A stretch of 64,000 bases of DNA from CBDATB01 sp965199745. Its GTDB lineage: Bacteria; Bacteroidota; Bacteroidia; Cytophagales; Flammeovirgaceae. Position numbers and translations under genes: made by a program. Below the pieces are notes generated by a model. It saw nothing but the letters and a program-made list of their open reading frames with translations, was not told the DNA's origin and ran no database searches. Where the stretch lies: NCBI GenBank assembly GCA_965199745.1, contig CBDATB010000013.1, positions 434,001-498,000 on the forward strand, given 5' to 3'. Positions 30,001 through 39,526 of the stretch are shown here, in pieces (positions within the stretch are counted from its first letter, which is position 1; each line of letters starts with the position of its first letter).

Positions 30001-30260
30001 TAAAATACTAATGTTTTATAACTCATCTTTTTTTGCATGAGCGAAAAGAGATAAGTAAATAAAACACCTAGCACACCGGAAGTAGTAAAAGCATACGGTA
30101 GCGATTGTTTTTCATCAAAGTATTTAATGAAGGCAACGGTGGGAATTACTTCGTAGGTAGCTAAGAATATGCCTGAAAAAAAACCAACTGACAGCAACAG
30201 AGCTATTTTCGGCCACTCCTCTTGCTTTCCATTGACTATTTTGAGTGTAAAATTTTTCAT
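27063..30260 (-). CDS. ATP/ADP-translocase-like transporter fused to HEAT repeats and a cyclic-nucleotide-binding domain
   Basis: 1065 residues in three parts. Residues about 15-440 hold some 11-12 membrane helices and resemble the nucleotide transporter (NTT/TLC) branch of the major facilitator fold, including RLFDFQASKRLASGIDTGQALSAIIGFF. About 560-880 is a helical HEAT/PBS-lyase-like array (LLPLLRDLSPKVRRTAFITTGKLN). About 930-1055 is a cyclic-nucleotide-binding-type beta-barrel (IEEIYVIVTGSILLQHGGQ), although the phosphate-binding cassette (normally with RxA) is not recognisable. Related fusions occur in other free-living bacteria; substrate is unknown. It lies upstream of the TIR-fold gene. 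Transport of nucleotides or metabolites gated by the cytoplasmic tail is inference. Confidence 0.8.
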   Translation of the reverse strand: MKNFTLKIVNGKQEEWPKIALLLSVGFFSGIFLATYEVIPTVAFIKYFDEKQSLPYAFTTSGVLGVLFTYLFSLMQKKMSYKTLVFYAMLFATVFVISLTIAIKIITNKWIVFIIYVMHTPISSIVVLIFWGMFGRLFDFQASKRLASGIDTGQALSAIIGFFTIPLAKNWLGEETNFMIVSSVCILINLTLFIIILNNFSLKIASSSSERKTPKKNLRQPLVRKEYVMLMGFFITLSLSAAHLVHYSFLSVTGEFFQVNQSDNDRLLDYLSFFNGAVMICSFLVQTFLNDKIIEIYGLKIALMFIPGILCIFTFIAIFVGYVFGYTYASNVFLFFFLMISVSKLFVDALKDSLETPTLKIFFFPIDASIRFDIQTRIEGVVSEAATLIVGLLLILSTRTNFFDLIYNSYIIIGITLLWMYTTANMYEEYKKALKNTLENSNYKKTSDEKNKLSLVGQINKEINKNGRQGQVKMMILLDKVDFFAWYEKIGELNKFSSHKVKEYIIRQINSRSLIALKDKIDLALTDSSLPNELNILAKQVREKLINDKKNTTDYHKITRLCISRNADERIRGIRLLSMNKTPHTFELLLPLLRDLSPKVRRTAFITTGKLNIESFIPILIEHLGISGYENTAFRVLLHFGEKILPTLETAFHKNAQNAKIQQGIIHIYGSISTPKATELLKKKVGTPNRQIFYETVRSLDRTGGKISKEDKILVKAALREQISNGIWALAASTEIEKTPDNESLSNAIKQEILEKYDKVFLLLSLLHEKESVMLVKQNIRTGTPDSIGYALELLSVFIDEDLKAVVLPFLDNSPASEKVRKYEIYFPRESLNNREVLLHIISRDYTSINRWTKACAIYAYAMRDDSNVNYDLIAHLFNEDKLLRETSAWAICKLDATRYEKVTKRVDTAVLTDLNKTVLIAAKMHSESALKLLRFYKIKFLLSIDFFKKIPGAIIVKLIESLTEIYVCKGQNLLPSKNTEIEEIYVIVTGSILLQHGGQTHRVLAKKEIIHDTLFPENQFTNQVEWIAQEDSLLYKFNEQEFFSLVDSYTEVFEIILDRSKEKS

Positions 30261-30489
30261 GTAGCCTTGCCTTTTACATCTTGGGGAAATGCCCTATCTT
30301 AGCATGTTTACGATATAACTGAGCCTCATTACCTGTGTAAAGGTATTAATTTAAGTTGCCAATATCAAAACTGTAGATTTATTAAACGCTCGGCAATATA
30401 TTCTCTGTTTAGTCAGAGATTATTTAAAAAATAAATGCTAATCTTATTTTGTGTGCAAGGGGGGTAAATTAAATTTTAAAGATTTAAAT

Positions 30490-31173
30490 ATGATTCTAAA
30501 TATAGAAACTACTACTACTATTTCTTCCGTAGCAATATACAACAATCAGAAGAAAATTTTAAGCTACGCCGAGCTATCTGTAGAAAAATCTCATGCCTCC
30601 TGGCTATCAGTAATGATTGATAACACACTGAATTATTGCCAATTGACCATGTCAGACATCTGCGCCGTGGCAATATCAGCAGGTCCTGGCTCTTACACTG
30701 GCTTGCGCATTGGCACGGCTACGGCTAAAGGCTTGTGCTATGCAAGTCAAATTCCTCTCATTTCAGTAGATACCCTAAAATCAATGGCTGTGCAGGTGAG
30801 TGAGCAAATACAGCCTATAGTTTCTAGCCCCATTGTGCTTGTTCCCATGCTCGATGCCAGAAGGATGGAAGTGTATACCGCAACTTACAACATGGAAATT
30901 AATGAGGTAGCCCCCGTAGTAGCAAAAAAAATAACAGCCGACAGTTTTAGTGAGAGCTTAGAAAAAAGTAAAGTGATTTTTTTTGGTGACGGAGCAGGCA
31001 AATGCAAACAGGTGCTTAAGCACCCCAACGCTATTTTTTTATCCAATATCATGCCTTCTGCTAAATATATCGGGATACTGTCTGTCCAACAATACATGGA
31101 TACCGATTTTGTAGATTTAGCATATTTTGAACCTTTTTACCTAAAAAAAAAATTTACTCAGTCTCTTTCATAG
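30490..31173 (+). CDS. tsaB: tRNA threonylcarbamoyladenosine biosynthesis protein TsaB
   Basis: 227 residues from the preferred ATG, which gives the standard family N-terminus MILNIETTTTISSVAIY; a start 39 bp earlier would add unrelated residues. TsaB is the non-catalytic partner of TsaD and TsaE in making t6A37 on tRNAs that read ANN codons. Visible hallmarks are the actin-like first strand, the AISAGPGSYTGLRIGTATAKGLCYA motif and VPMLDARRMEVYTA. It is encoded just before the 23S rRNA gene, the position where a 16S gene and tRNAs would be expected in a standard rRNA operon. Confidence 0.92.
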   Translation: MILNIETTTTISSVAIYNNQKKILSYAELSVEKSHASWLSVMIDNTLNYCQLTMSDICAVAISAGPGSYTGLRIGTATAKGLCYASQIPLISVDTLKSMAVQVSEQIQPIVSSPIVLVPMLDARRMEVYTATYNMEINEVAPVVAKKITADSFSESLEKSKVIFFGDGAGKCKQVLKHPNAIFLSNIMPSAKYIGILSVQQYMDTDFVDLAYFEPFYLKKKFTQSLS

Positions 31174-31265
31174 CTGAAAGATAATCTTTCCACCAGAATG
31201 AATTAGTTTAGTTGAACAACAAAGAAAAATATCAATAAAAAGCATAAAAAAAGTCAATAATATTT

Positions 31266-31294
31266 TTTGATTAAAAGATTAAATAATAGTTTTG
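31266..31294 (+). promoter_or_regulatory. rRNA promoter candidate
   Basis: TTTG (31266-31269) and TAGTTTTG (31287-31294) match the Bacteroidota -33 (TTTG) and -7 (TAnnTTTG) elements exactly, separated by 17 bp and followed by a GC-containing start region. It lies about 215 bp before the mature 23S 5' end, with no 16S or tRNA in between, so it probably drives the 23S-5S transcript alone. The rest of the 31174-31509 gap holds only the leader and processing stem. Confidence 0.6.
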
Positions 31295-31477
31295 CGGCAC
31301 AGTTGGCGGTAGTGGAGTACGCTGAAAATAAGCAGGTGCTTCTGGCATTTTATCACGCTGCTGCTCGCATTTGTTTGAAATGCATAAAACTCTCTGTATT
31401 TTAGAGGGTATTGCACACTCCATTTTCGTGAATACTTTTATTAAGGTATTATTCTTTAGAAAGTGGGAGCGTTCTAT

Positions 31478-31491
31478 GACAAACTTAAGAG
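31478..31491 (+). other. Upstream arm of the pre-23S processing stem
   Basis: GACAAACTTAAGAG is complementary to 34392-34407 (CTC, two unpaired T, then TTAAGTTTGTC): 11 perfect pairs plus three more across a bulge. This is the RNase III-type helix expected to flank a precursor 23S rRNA, and shows that the transcript starts upstream and continues past the gene. Confidence 0.65.
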
Positions 31492-31509
31492 TAAGAGACA
31501 AGCTTGTGG

Positions 31510-34376
<2,867 letters not shown>

Positions 34377-34391
34377 TATTCTTATACCTTG

Positions 34392-34407
34392 CTCTTTTAA
34401 GTTTGTC
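34392..34407 (+). other. Downstream arm of the pre-23S processing stem
   Basis: CTCTTTTAAGTTTGTC pairs with 31478-31491 across the mature 23S gene. Its position 16 bp beyond the mature 3' end is as expected for precursor processing. Confidence 0.65.
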
Positions 34408-34484
34408 GTAATTACAAAGCTGAAATAATACAATATTTATTCGAAATTAGCCCTAATCCTTACTGCTATCAATTAAGGATAATC

Positions 34485-34597
34485 CAATGGTGAACATAGC
34501 GTAGGTGAACACCTCTATCCATTCCGAACAGAGAAGTTAAGCCCTACAGCGCCGATGGTACTGCACTAATACGTGGGAGAGTAGGTCATCGCCAGCC
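34485..34597 (+). rRNA. rrf: 5S ribosomal RNA
   Basis: Contains the conserved segments CCATTCCGAACAGAGAAGTTAAGCCC, GCGCCGATGGTACTGC and GTGGGAGAGTAGGTC, with the ends pairing (TGGTGA / TCATCGCCA). It lies about 110 bp after 23S. A run of seven T directly follows and probably terminates the transcript. End positions are approximate. Confidence 0.92.
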
Positions 34598-34605
34598 TTT
34601 TTTTA
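34598..34605 (+). terminator. T-run ending the 23S-5S transcript
   Basis: The 5S closing helix is immediately followed by CTTTTTTT, so the 5S terminal stem itself probably acts as the terminator hairpin. No other hairpin is seen before the next sequence elements. Confidence 0.5.
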
Positions 34606-34897
34606 TAAAACGAATAAATAAGACCCATTCCTTTTTTTAGTCTAGTCTTGTCATTGCCAAATAATTTCTGCTGTATAGGTTAAAAACATAACTAAATCCT
34701 TTTGAACTTGCCTTTCCAATTGTTGTTACTTTTGGTAACTTTTTTGGATTATCTCTGCGATGAATAACCACTTTAGAGAGAAGATGTAGACGATATTTTA
34801 TTTTTTTGTTGTCATAGTTGGGCAAATGAAAATGCTAGTCAAATTAGGTTGGATTGGCGTAATGTTTTAATAAATTTTATTCACACTATCAATCTTA

Positions 34898-35236
34898 TCA
34901 AATTGTGTGGGCTTTTTTCATTTGTGAAAAAAATTTTCTTTGATTTTTGTTCTTGTGTTTTGTTCTTCTCGTTTCATTTGAATTTTCTTTGTTTAAGATT
35001 ATTTGAAATGCTTGCCCTAGTTGCTTTCCAAATTGAGAAAGGTCATTTGTAGTTACCGATCTTCCCATTATTAGATTTTTACCCAATTCAACTGAGCCAG
35101 TACCAATAGCAGCGTTACCTATATCTGCCCACGTTATTTCAGTATCTGAACTTGTCTTTTGATTTTTGGTTTCTTTGGTTTCTTTGGTTTCTTTATCTAA
35201 ATAAAGGTTTATTTGCATTAAGTCGTGTCTGACCAT
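34898..35236 (-). CDS. Unrecognised short charged protein, possibly spurious
   Basis: 112 codons beginning MVRHDLMQINLYLDKETKETKETKNQ and ending in a Lys/Arg/Asn-rich tail. The KET repeats come from a 9-bp tandem repeat (GGTTTCTTT three times, 35168-35194). The middle (ADIGNAAIGTGSVELGKNLIMGRS) has some amphipathic character. I recognise no family. It lies in a gene-poor stretch after 5S with other decayed sequence, so it may be a remnant. The region 34606-34897 holds nothing else convincing. Confidence 0.3.
   Translation of the reverse strand: MVRHDLMQINLYLDKETKETKETKNQKTSSDTEITWADIGNAAIGTGSVELGKNLIMGRSVTTNDLSQFGKQLGQAFQIILNKENSNETRRTKHKNKNQRKFFSQMKKAHTI
35168..35194. repeat. Three tandem 9-bp repeats
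   Basis: GGTTTCTTT occurs three times without change, inside the weak short frame at 34898-35236 where it encodes Lys-Glu-Thr repeats. Confidence 0.8.
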
Positions 35237-35336
35237 ATATGCGTTTTTCCTGCAAGTACCTCCGCAGTATTTTTGATCAGAACGTTTAGGAAAATAATTT
35301 TTATATTTTTAACTCGGTAATTTATAAGCGAGTTAG

Positions 35337-35513
35337 AAAGAGTACATTTTTATAAATACAGAGTTAGGCGTAAAAATGCAAATTTTTGATATAACTGGCA
35401 AGCGAGTATACAATCAAAAACCAGAAAGTCTCAAGACAGGTTGGCATAAATTTCAGATCAACACTTCAAGAATTGCAAGTGGAGCCTATAACGTTGTGCT
35501 TATATCGAACTAA
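35337..35513 (+). pseudogene. Relic of a T9SS type A C-terminal sorting domain
   Basis: The frame between a stop at 35334-35336 and the TAA at 35511-35513 encodes a fragment that looks like the last two-thirds of a Por-secretion-tail: VKMQIFDITGKRVYNQK, then GWHKFQINTSRIASGAYNVVLI. Intact T9SS tails have the same order (strand, DxxGK, IxxxxLxxGxYxV). There is no YPNP motif, signal peptide or cargo domain upstream, and an internal ATG would give only 45 residues. The simplest reading is the surviving 3' end of a deleted surface-protein gene. Confidence 0.6.
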
Positions 35514-35703
35514 CAAATTATTAATAAGAAAATAATAATTTTAAAATAATGCAAATGAAGAAAAAACTCGATCGTTCTATGTTGCCTATGCCGATGTATT
35601 TCTAGAGGGGTTAATATATCTTTTAATACTGATTTGAATAAGCATTTGGTTTTTCTATCGATTCACAGTAATACAAATCAGATGGAGTCGGTAAAAATAT
35701 ATT

Positions 35704-35937
35704 CTATTTCATCTCCTGAAAAAAAATAAATGCTTCAGTGTTTTTTATAGTTATGTCAGTCTCATAAGGTGCTGAAAATCCTTTCTCTCTTATAGTTTTG
35801 TAAAAGTCCTTTAACACAGTTTCCAGTTCCTTTTTCAGTTTAGAGGCAGTCGTTTGCTCTGATGGTTTATTTTCGCTGTCGTCTGTTTGACAGGAACCCA
35901 GTGGTACAATCAGTAAGAATAAAATAAAAATTTTCAC
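35704..35937 (-). CDS. Small lipoprotein of unknown function
   Basis: 77 residues starting at GTG. MKIFILFLLIVPLGSC is a compact signal peptide with lipobox LGSC, followed by an acidic linker and a helical Lys/Glu-rich segment (KLKKELETVLKDFYKTI). No family is recognised. The complete lipoprotein signal argues for a real gene even though the surroundings are decayed. It has no obvious partners. Confidence 0.5.
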   Translation of the reverse strand: MKIFILFLLIVPLGSCQTDDSENKPSEQTTASKLKKELETVLKDFYKTIREKGFSAPYETDITIKNTEAFIFFQEMK

Positions 35938-36004
35938 AGTAATACGAATGAAATAGGTTAATAATGAGAAAGAATAAAAGGTAAAGACAATACTAATTAT
36001 ATGA

Positions 36005-36155
36005 CTTTTATAAGTTTTGCACTGATAATTTTGCTTACCACAGGCTTTTTTACCGTTTTTTCCTATCCTTATGCTGCTGCATTAGGGCAAGTGAGTGTTA
36101 TTTGTATTCTCATACATATAAAATATGTACTAAACCCCTCAATTACAACACTTTA
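36005..36155 (+). repeat. Diverged repeat, copy A
   Basis: Collinear similarity with 51177-51307: both contain CTTTTAtAAGTTTTgCACTGATAATTTTGCTTA-type sequence, then ACAGGCTTTTT, a TTATTTGTATT block and a CAACACTTTA end. This copy has an open frame of about 51 codons from the ATG at 36001 (hydrophobic: FALIILLTTGFFTVF). A one-base difference shifts the frame relative to copy B, so protein-coding conservation is doubtful. The rest of 35938-36257 shows nothing recognisable except AT-rich DNA before fur. Confidence 0.6.
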
Positions 36156-36257
36156 GTCATTTTTTATCTATTTCAAGTTTTTTTAATAAAAAAAATATAG
36201 ATTTGCTAAAAAGAAGATGCTTTTAAATTAAATGTTAAAAATTCATTAAGTGACCAA

Positions 36258-36740
36258 ATGGATACTCCCGAAAAGAATAAATACCCTGAGATTAAGGAAA
36301 TATTTACGAGATATCTCGAAAAAAAGCATCTCCGTAAGACTCCGGAACGCTTTGCTGTTTTAGAAGAGATTTACAGAAAGTCAGGTCATTTTGACGTAGA
36401 ATCTTTGTATATTAATATGAAAAATAAAAACTATCAGGTAAGTCGCGCAACGGTTTATAATACTTTAGACCTTCTTTTGACGTGTGAGTTGGTTATCAAA
36501 CACCAGTTTGGTGATAGCTTGGCTTTATACGAAAAATCTTATGGATACAAGCAGCACGACCACCTGATTTGTACAGACTGCCGTAAAATCTTTGAGTTTT
36601 GCGACCCGAGCATACAGTCTACACAGAAGATGGTTGAAGATTTTCACCAGTTTGATATTAAAACCCATTCCTTATATTTTTATGGCACTTGCCGAAACCG
36701 GGGCTGCGAAGGTAAAAAACAAATCCTGTACACTTTGTAG
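36258..36740 (+). CDS. Fur-family metal-responsive transcription regulator
   Basis: 160 residues. The winged-helix DNA-binding domain is in the N-terminal half (LRKTPERFAVLEEIYRKSGHFDVESLY...SRATVYNTLDLLL). The dimerisation/metal domain follows, with His100 and His102 (HDH) and a structural zinc site from Cys105/Cys108 (CTDC) and Cys145/Cys150 (CRNRGC). It could be Fur, Zur or PerR; the sequence alone does not separate these. Family members repress metal-uptake or oxidative-stress genes when metal-bound. It faces a convergent permease gene 24 bp downstream. Confidence 0.88.
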   Translation: MDTPEKNKYPEIKEIFTRYLEKKHLRKTPERFAVLEEIYRKSGHFDVESLYINMKNKNYQVSRATVYNTLDLLLTCELVIKHQFGDSLALYEKSYGYKQHDHLICTDCRKIFEFCDPSIQSTQKMVEDFHQFDIKTHSLYFYGTCRNRGCEGKKQILYTL

Positions 36741-36764
36741 TAAGAAATTATTCTAACAGCATAC

Positions 36765-37994
36765 TCATTCGTATCTCAATGATTCAATCGGGTTGAGCTT
36801 GGCCGCTTTTTTTGCTGGGAAAAACCCAGAACTCACGCCGACAATAATGCAAACAATTATACCAACAATAATCCACAGCCACGGAATAATAAAGGTAATA
36901 TCGCCTGCGAGCCTAGCAACCAAATTCCCTGCTATCAGACCTACAACAATACCACAACTACCTCCAATTAGGCAAATGACCACAGATTCTATTAAGAATT
37001 GTTCTTTGATGCGTTTTGTGGTAGCACCCAGTGCTTTCCTGACTCCTATTTCTCTGGTTCTTTCTGTCACAGAAACTAACATAATGTTCATCAGCCCGAT
37101 GGCAGCTCCTGCCAAGGTAATCAACCCAATAACAAGGCTACCCAGCTGTAAAGTGCTTGCGGTTTTTTGCATACTGGCAATCATAGAATCGCTACGTGTA
37201 ATTTCAAATGATTCGGGTTTGTTTAATGGATCTTTTCTGATGAGGCGCATTAGTCCAGTAGCTTCTCCTATAGCATATTGTATTTGGCTCGGATTGCTTA
37301 CGGTGGCGACAATTTTGTAGCGTAATCTTTGCTCTCCTACCATTTTGTTGGCATGTAGTATGGGAATGAGCATGGTCCTGTCGGCAGCTCCCCCATGTAA
37401 GCCTCCCGATTTTTTGATGATGCCAACAATGGTATATTTTCTTCCACGCATACTAATGGTTTTCCCTAAGGCAATATTTTTTTTGAATAGTGTTGAAATA
37501 ATCCCTTCTCCGAGTATGGCTACATTAGCACCTGAAGAGAGTTCTTTATTGGAAAATTTTCTTCCTTTTGCCAGCTTTAGACCCTGATTTTTCAAATAAT
37601 ATTTATCAATACCTACCACAGAAGTATTTGGGTTTGTTTTCTTAGAAAGGTGTTTAATTTCTGCACTTTGCGTCACGGAAGTGTTGATGCTAATTCTTTT
37701 GGCTAGCGAAAACCTGTTGCCAAATGCCATAGCTTCATCGAAGCTAATCGGGTTTACTATTCGTTGTTGTCTACCTCTGCGTCGCCGCCTTCTTTGAATA
37801 TCTTGTATGTCGAAACTGTTAGCACCCAAGTCTGACAACTCAGAGCTAATACTGTTTTGAATCGCATCTATTGCTGTAAATATACCCACTAAAGCTGTTA
37901 AGCCAATGGCAACGATTGTGGCAGTTAGTACGCTTCTGAGTAAATTATCTTTAATAGCTTTGATTGCCTCTTTTATATTTTCTACAAATAGCAT
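36765..37994 (-). CDS. MacB-type ABC transporter permease (FtsX domain)
   Basis: 409 residues from the inner ATG (MLFVENIKEAIKAIKDNLLRSVLTATIVAIGL), preferred because it gives the usual short cytoplasmic start; an ATG 12 codons earlier is possible. Topology is the MacB plan: one N-terminal helix, a large periplasmic MacB-PCD domain (about 40-270) and a C-terminal FtsX domain with three helices (MNIMLVSVTERTREIGVRKALGA...FFPAKKAAKLNPIESLRYE). No ATPase or membrane-fusion gene is adjacent, so its partners are elsewhere. A run of six Arg plus GRQQR occurs early in the periplasmic domain. Role: export of peptides, lipoproteins or small molecules, not resolvable here. Confidence 0.85.
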   Translation of the reverse strand: MLFVENIKEAIKAIKDNLLRSVLTATIVAIGLTALVGIFTAIDAIQNSISSELSDLGANSFDIQDIQRRRRRRGRQQRIVNPISFDEAMAFGNRFSLAKRISINTSVTQSAEIKHLSKKTNPNTSVVGIDKYYLKNQGLKLAKGRKFSNKELSSGANVAILGEGIISTLFKKNIALGKTISMRGRKYTIVGIIKKSGGLHGGAADRTMLIPILHANKMVGEQRLRYKIVATVSNPSQIQYAIGEATGLMRLIRKDPLNKPESFEITRSDSMIASMQKTASTLQLGSLVIGLITLAGAAIGLMNIMLVSVTERTREIGVRKALGATTKRIKEQFLIESVVICLIGGSCGIVVGLIAGNLVARLAGDITFIIPWLWIIVGIIVCIIVGVSSGFFPAKKAAKLNPIESLRYE

Positions 37995-38120
37995 AGTGGT
38001 AGGTTTTCTCAAATAGAAATTATATTGCAAGGTAAGTATAAAAGTTAAATATATTTAAGCGTATTTTTACAAACTTTGAGAAATTAAGCCCAAAATAATT
38101 ATATTTTAATTTTTAAAAAG

Positions 38121-39407
38121 TTGAATTACGCACAGACTCTTGATTATATGTACGCAAAATTGCCGATGTACCAGCGTGTTGGGCAAAAAGCATTAAAGAA
38201 GAATTTAGAGAACATCACTAAAATTTGTTTATTTTTGGGCGAGCCGCACCACAAGTATCGCACCATTCATATAGCGGGTACTAACGGAAAAGGAAGTAGT
38301 GCTCATTGGATAGCTGCCATCTTGCAGTCTGCAGGTTATAAAACAGGTTTGTATACTTCGCCACACCTGAAAAGCTTTACTGAGCGTATTAAAGTAAATG
38401 GAAAAGAAATTCCCCAACAGGCAGTAGTAGATTTTATTACTGAATTACAGCCTGTTATTGCAATTATTCAGCCTTCTTTTTTTGAAATAACTGTTGCTAT
38501 GGCTTTTCAATACTTTGCTTATGAGCAAGTAGATATAGCTGTAGTAGAGGTCGGGCTAGGGGGGAGGCTCGACTCAACAAATATTATTAGCCCTGAACTT
38601 TGTCTGATTACTAATATAGCTTACGACCACGCGCAAATATTGGGCGATACGCTCCCGAAGATTGCCCGAGAAAAGGCAGGTATTATTAAAAAACAGGTAC
38701 CCGTAGTAATTAGCGAAACCCACCAAGCCACTCGTGAAGTATTTCTGCAAAAAGCGAAGCAAAAGCACGCCCCCATTTATTTTGCAGATACTTTAATTGA
38801 AATGCAGAATCTTTCTGCCAAACAATTTCGTTTTATAAAAAAAGATGGTTTTATCATAGATGCTGTGATGCCTGGACTGACAGGTACTCACCAGTTGAAA
38901 AATATCAAGGGAGTTTTACAGAGTGTTGAAATCCTACGGATGAATAGTGATTTTAATATCGACACCAGCCATATCAAGCAAGGTATTGAAGCAGTTGTAT
39001 CACTAACCAATATTAAGGGACGCTGGCAAATATTAGAAAAATATCCTTGGCAAATTTGTGATATTGCCCATAATCCGCAGGCTTTGGTAGAAGTGCGTAA
39101 TCGCTTGCAAGAATTGACTTTCGGTAAATTGTATATTGTTTTTGGTATGGTTGCTGACAAAGACATCGAAGGCATTCTTTCAGTATTACCCTGTCATGCT
39201 TATTATTTTTTTTGTACGCCTAAAATACCTAGGGCATTAAACGCCGCTATATTGCACAGTAAAGCAACGAAACAATATCATTTAAAAGGTGAGGTGAAAG
39301 ACGATGTTAATCTGGCAATCCGGCAGGCAAGAAAAATCGCCCTTGCTGATGATTTGATATTTATTGGCGGTAGTGCTTTTGTGGTGGCAGAAATCGATAA
39401 CTTGTAG
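38121..39407 (+). CDS. folC: Folylpolyglutamate/dihydrofolate synthase
   Basis: 428 residues. It ligates glutamate to dihydropteroate or folates in the cytoplasm with ATP. The Mur-ligase P-loop is HIAGTNGKGSSAHW near residue 50, with TSPHLKSFTERI following. Also seen are VEVGLGGRLDSTNI, TNIAYDHAQILGDTLPKIAREKAGI and the C-terminal-domain DIAHNPQAL. The N-terminus MNYAQTLDYMYAKLPMYQRVG is the family's normal beginning, so the TTG start is used and no upstream ATG exists. It is divergent from the permease gene, and the phosphatase gene frame begins at its stop codon. Confidence 0.92.
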   Translation: MNYAQTLDYMYAKLPMYQRVGQKALKKNLENITKICLFLGEPHHKYRTIHIAGTNGKGSSAHWIAAILQSAGYKTGLYTSPHLKSFTERIKVNGKEIPQQAVVDFITELQPVIAIIQPSFFEITVAMAFQYFAYEQVDIAVVEVGLGGRLDSTNIISPELCLITNIAYDHAQILGDTLPKIAREKAGIIKKQVPVVISETHQATREVFLQKAKQKHAPIYFADTLIEMQNLSAKQFRFIKKDGFIIDAVMPGLTGTHQLKNIKGVLQSVEILRMNSDFNIDTSHIKQGIEAVVSLTNIKGRWQILEKYPWQICDIAHNPQALVEVRNRLQELTFGKLYIVFGMVADKDIEGILSVLPCHAYYFFCTPKIPRALNAAILHSKATKQYHLKGEVKDDVNLAIRQARKIALADDLIFIGGSAFVVAEIDNL

Positions 39408-39526
39408 TGAGTTTTCTGTCAAGAATAACCAAAAATATCGATTATTTGAGAATTTCTTTATTAGCTTTGCTTAGTTGTAGTATTTTCTTTTTTACCTCAT
39501 CATCCTCACTGATTAATAAGCACCAT

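Noticed and set aside
31174..31509. tRNA or 16S remnant upstream of 23S
   Set aside because: No cloverleaf, TTCGA loop or 16S motif seen; only promoter, leader and processing stem.
34637..34825. 62-codon minus-strand frame (ends SRNYLAMTRLD)
   Set aside because: No signal, motif or context; the pattern looks like translated intergenic repeat or decayed DNA.
36001..36156. 51-codon hydrophobic peptide in repeat copy A
   Set aside because: The homologous copy B is frame-shifted by one base, so coding conservation is not supported; kept as a repeat.
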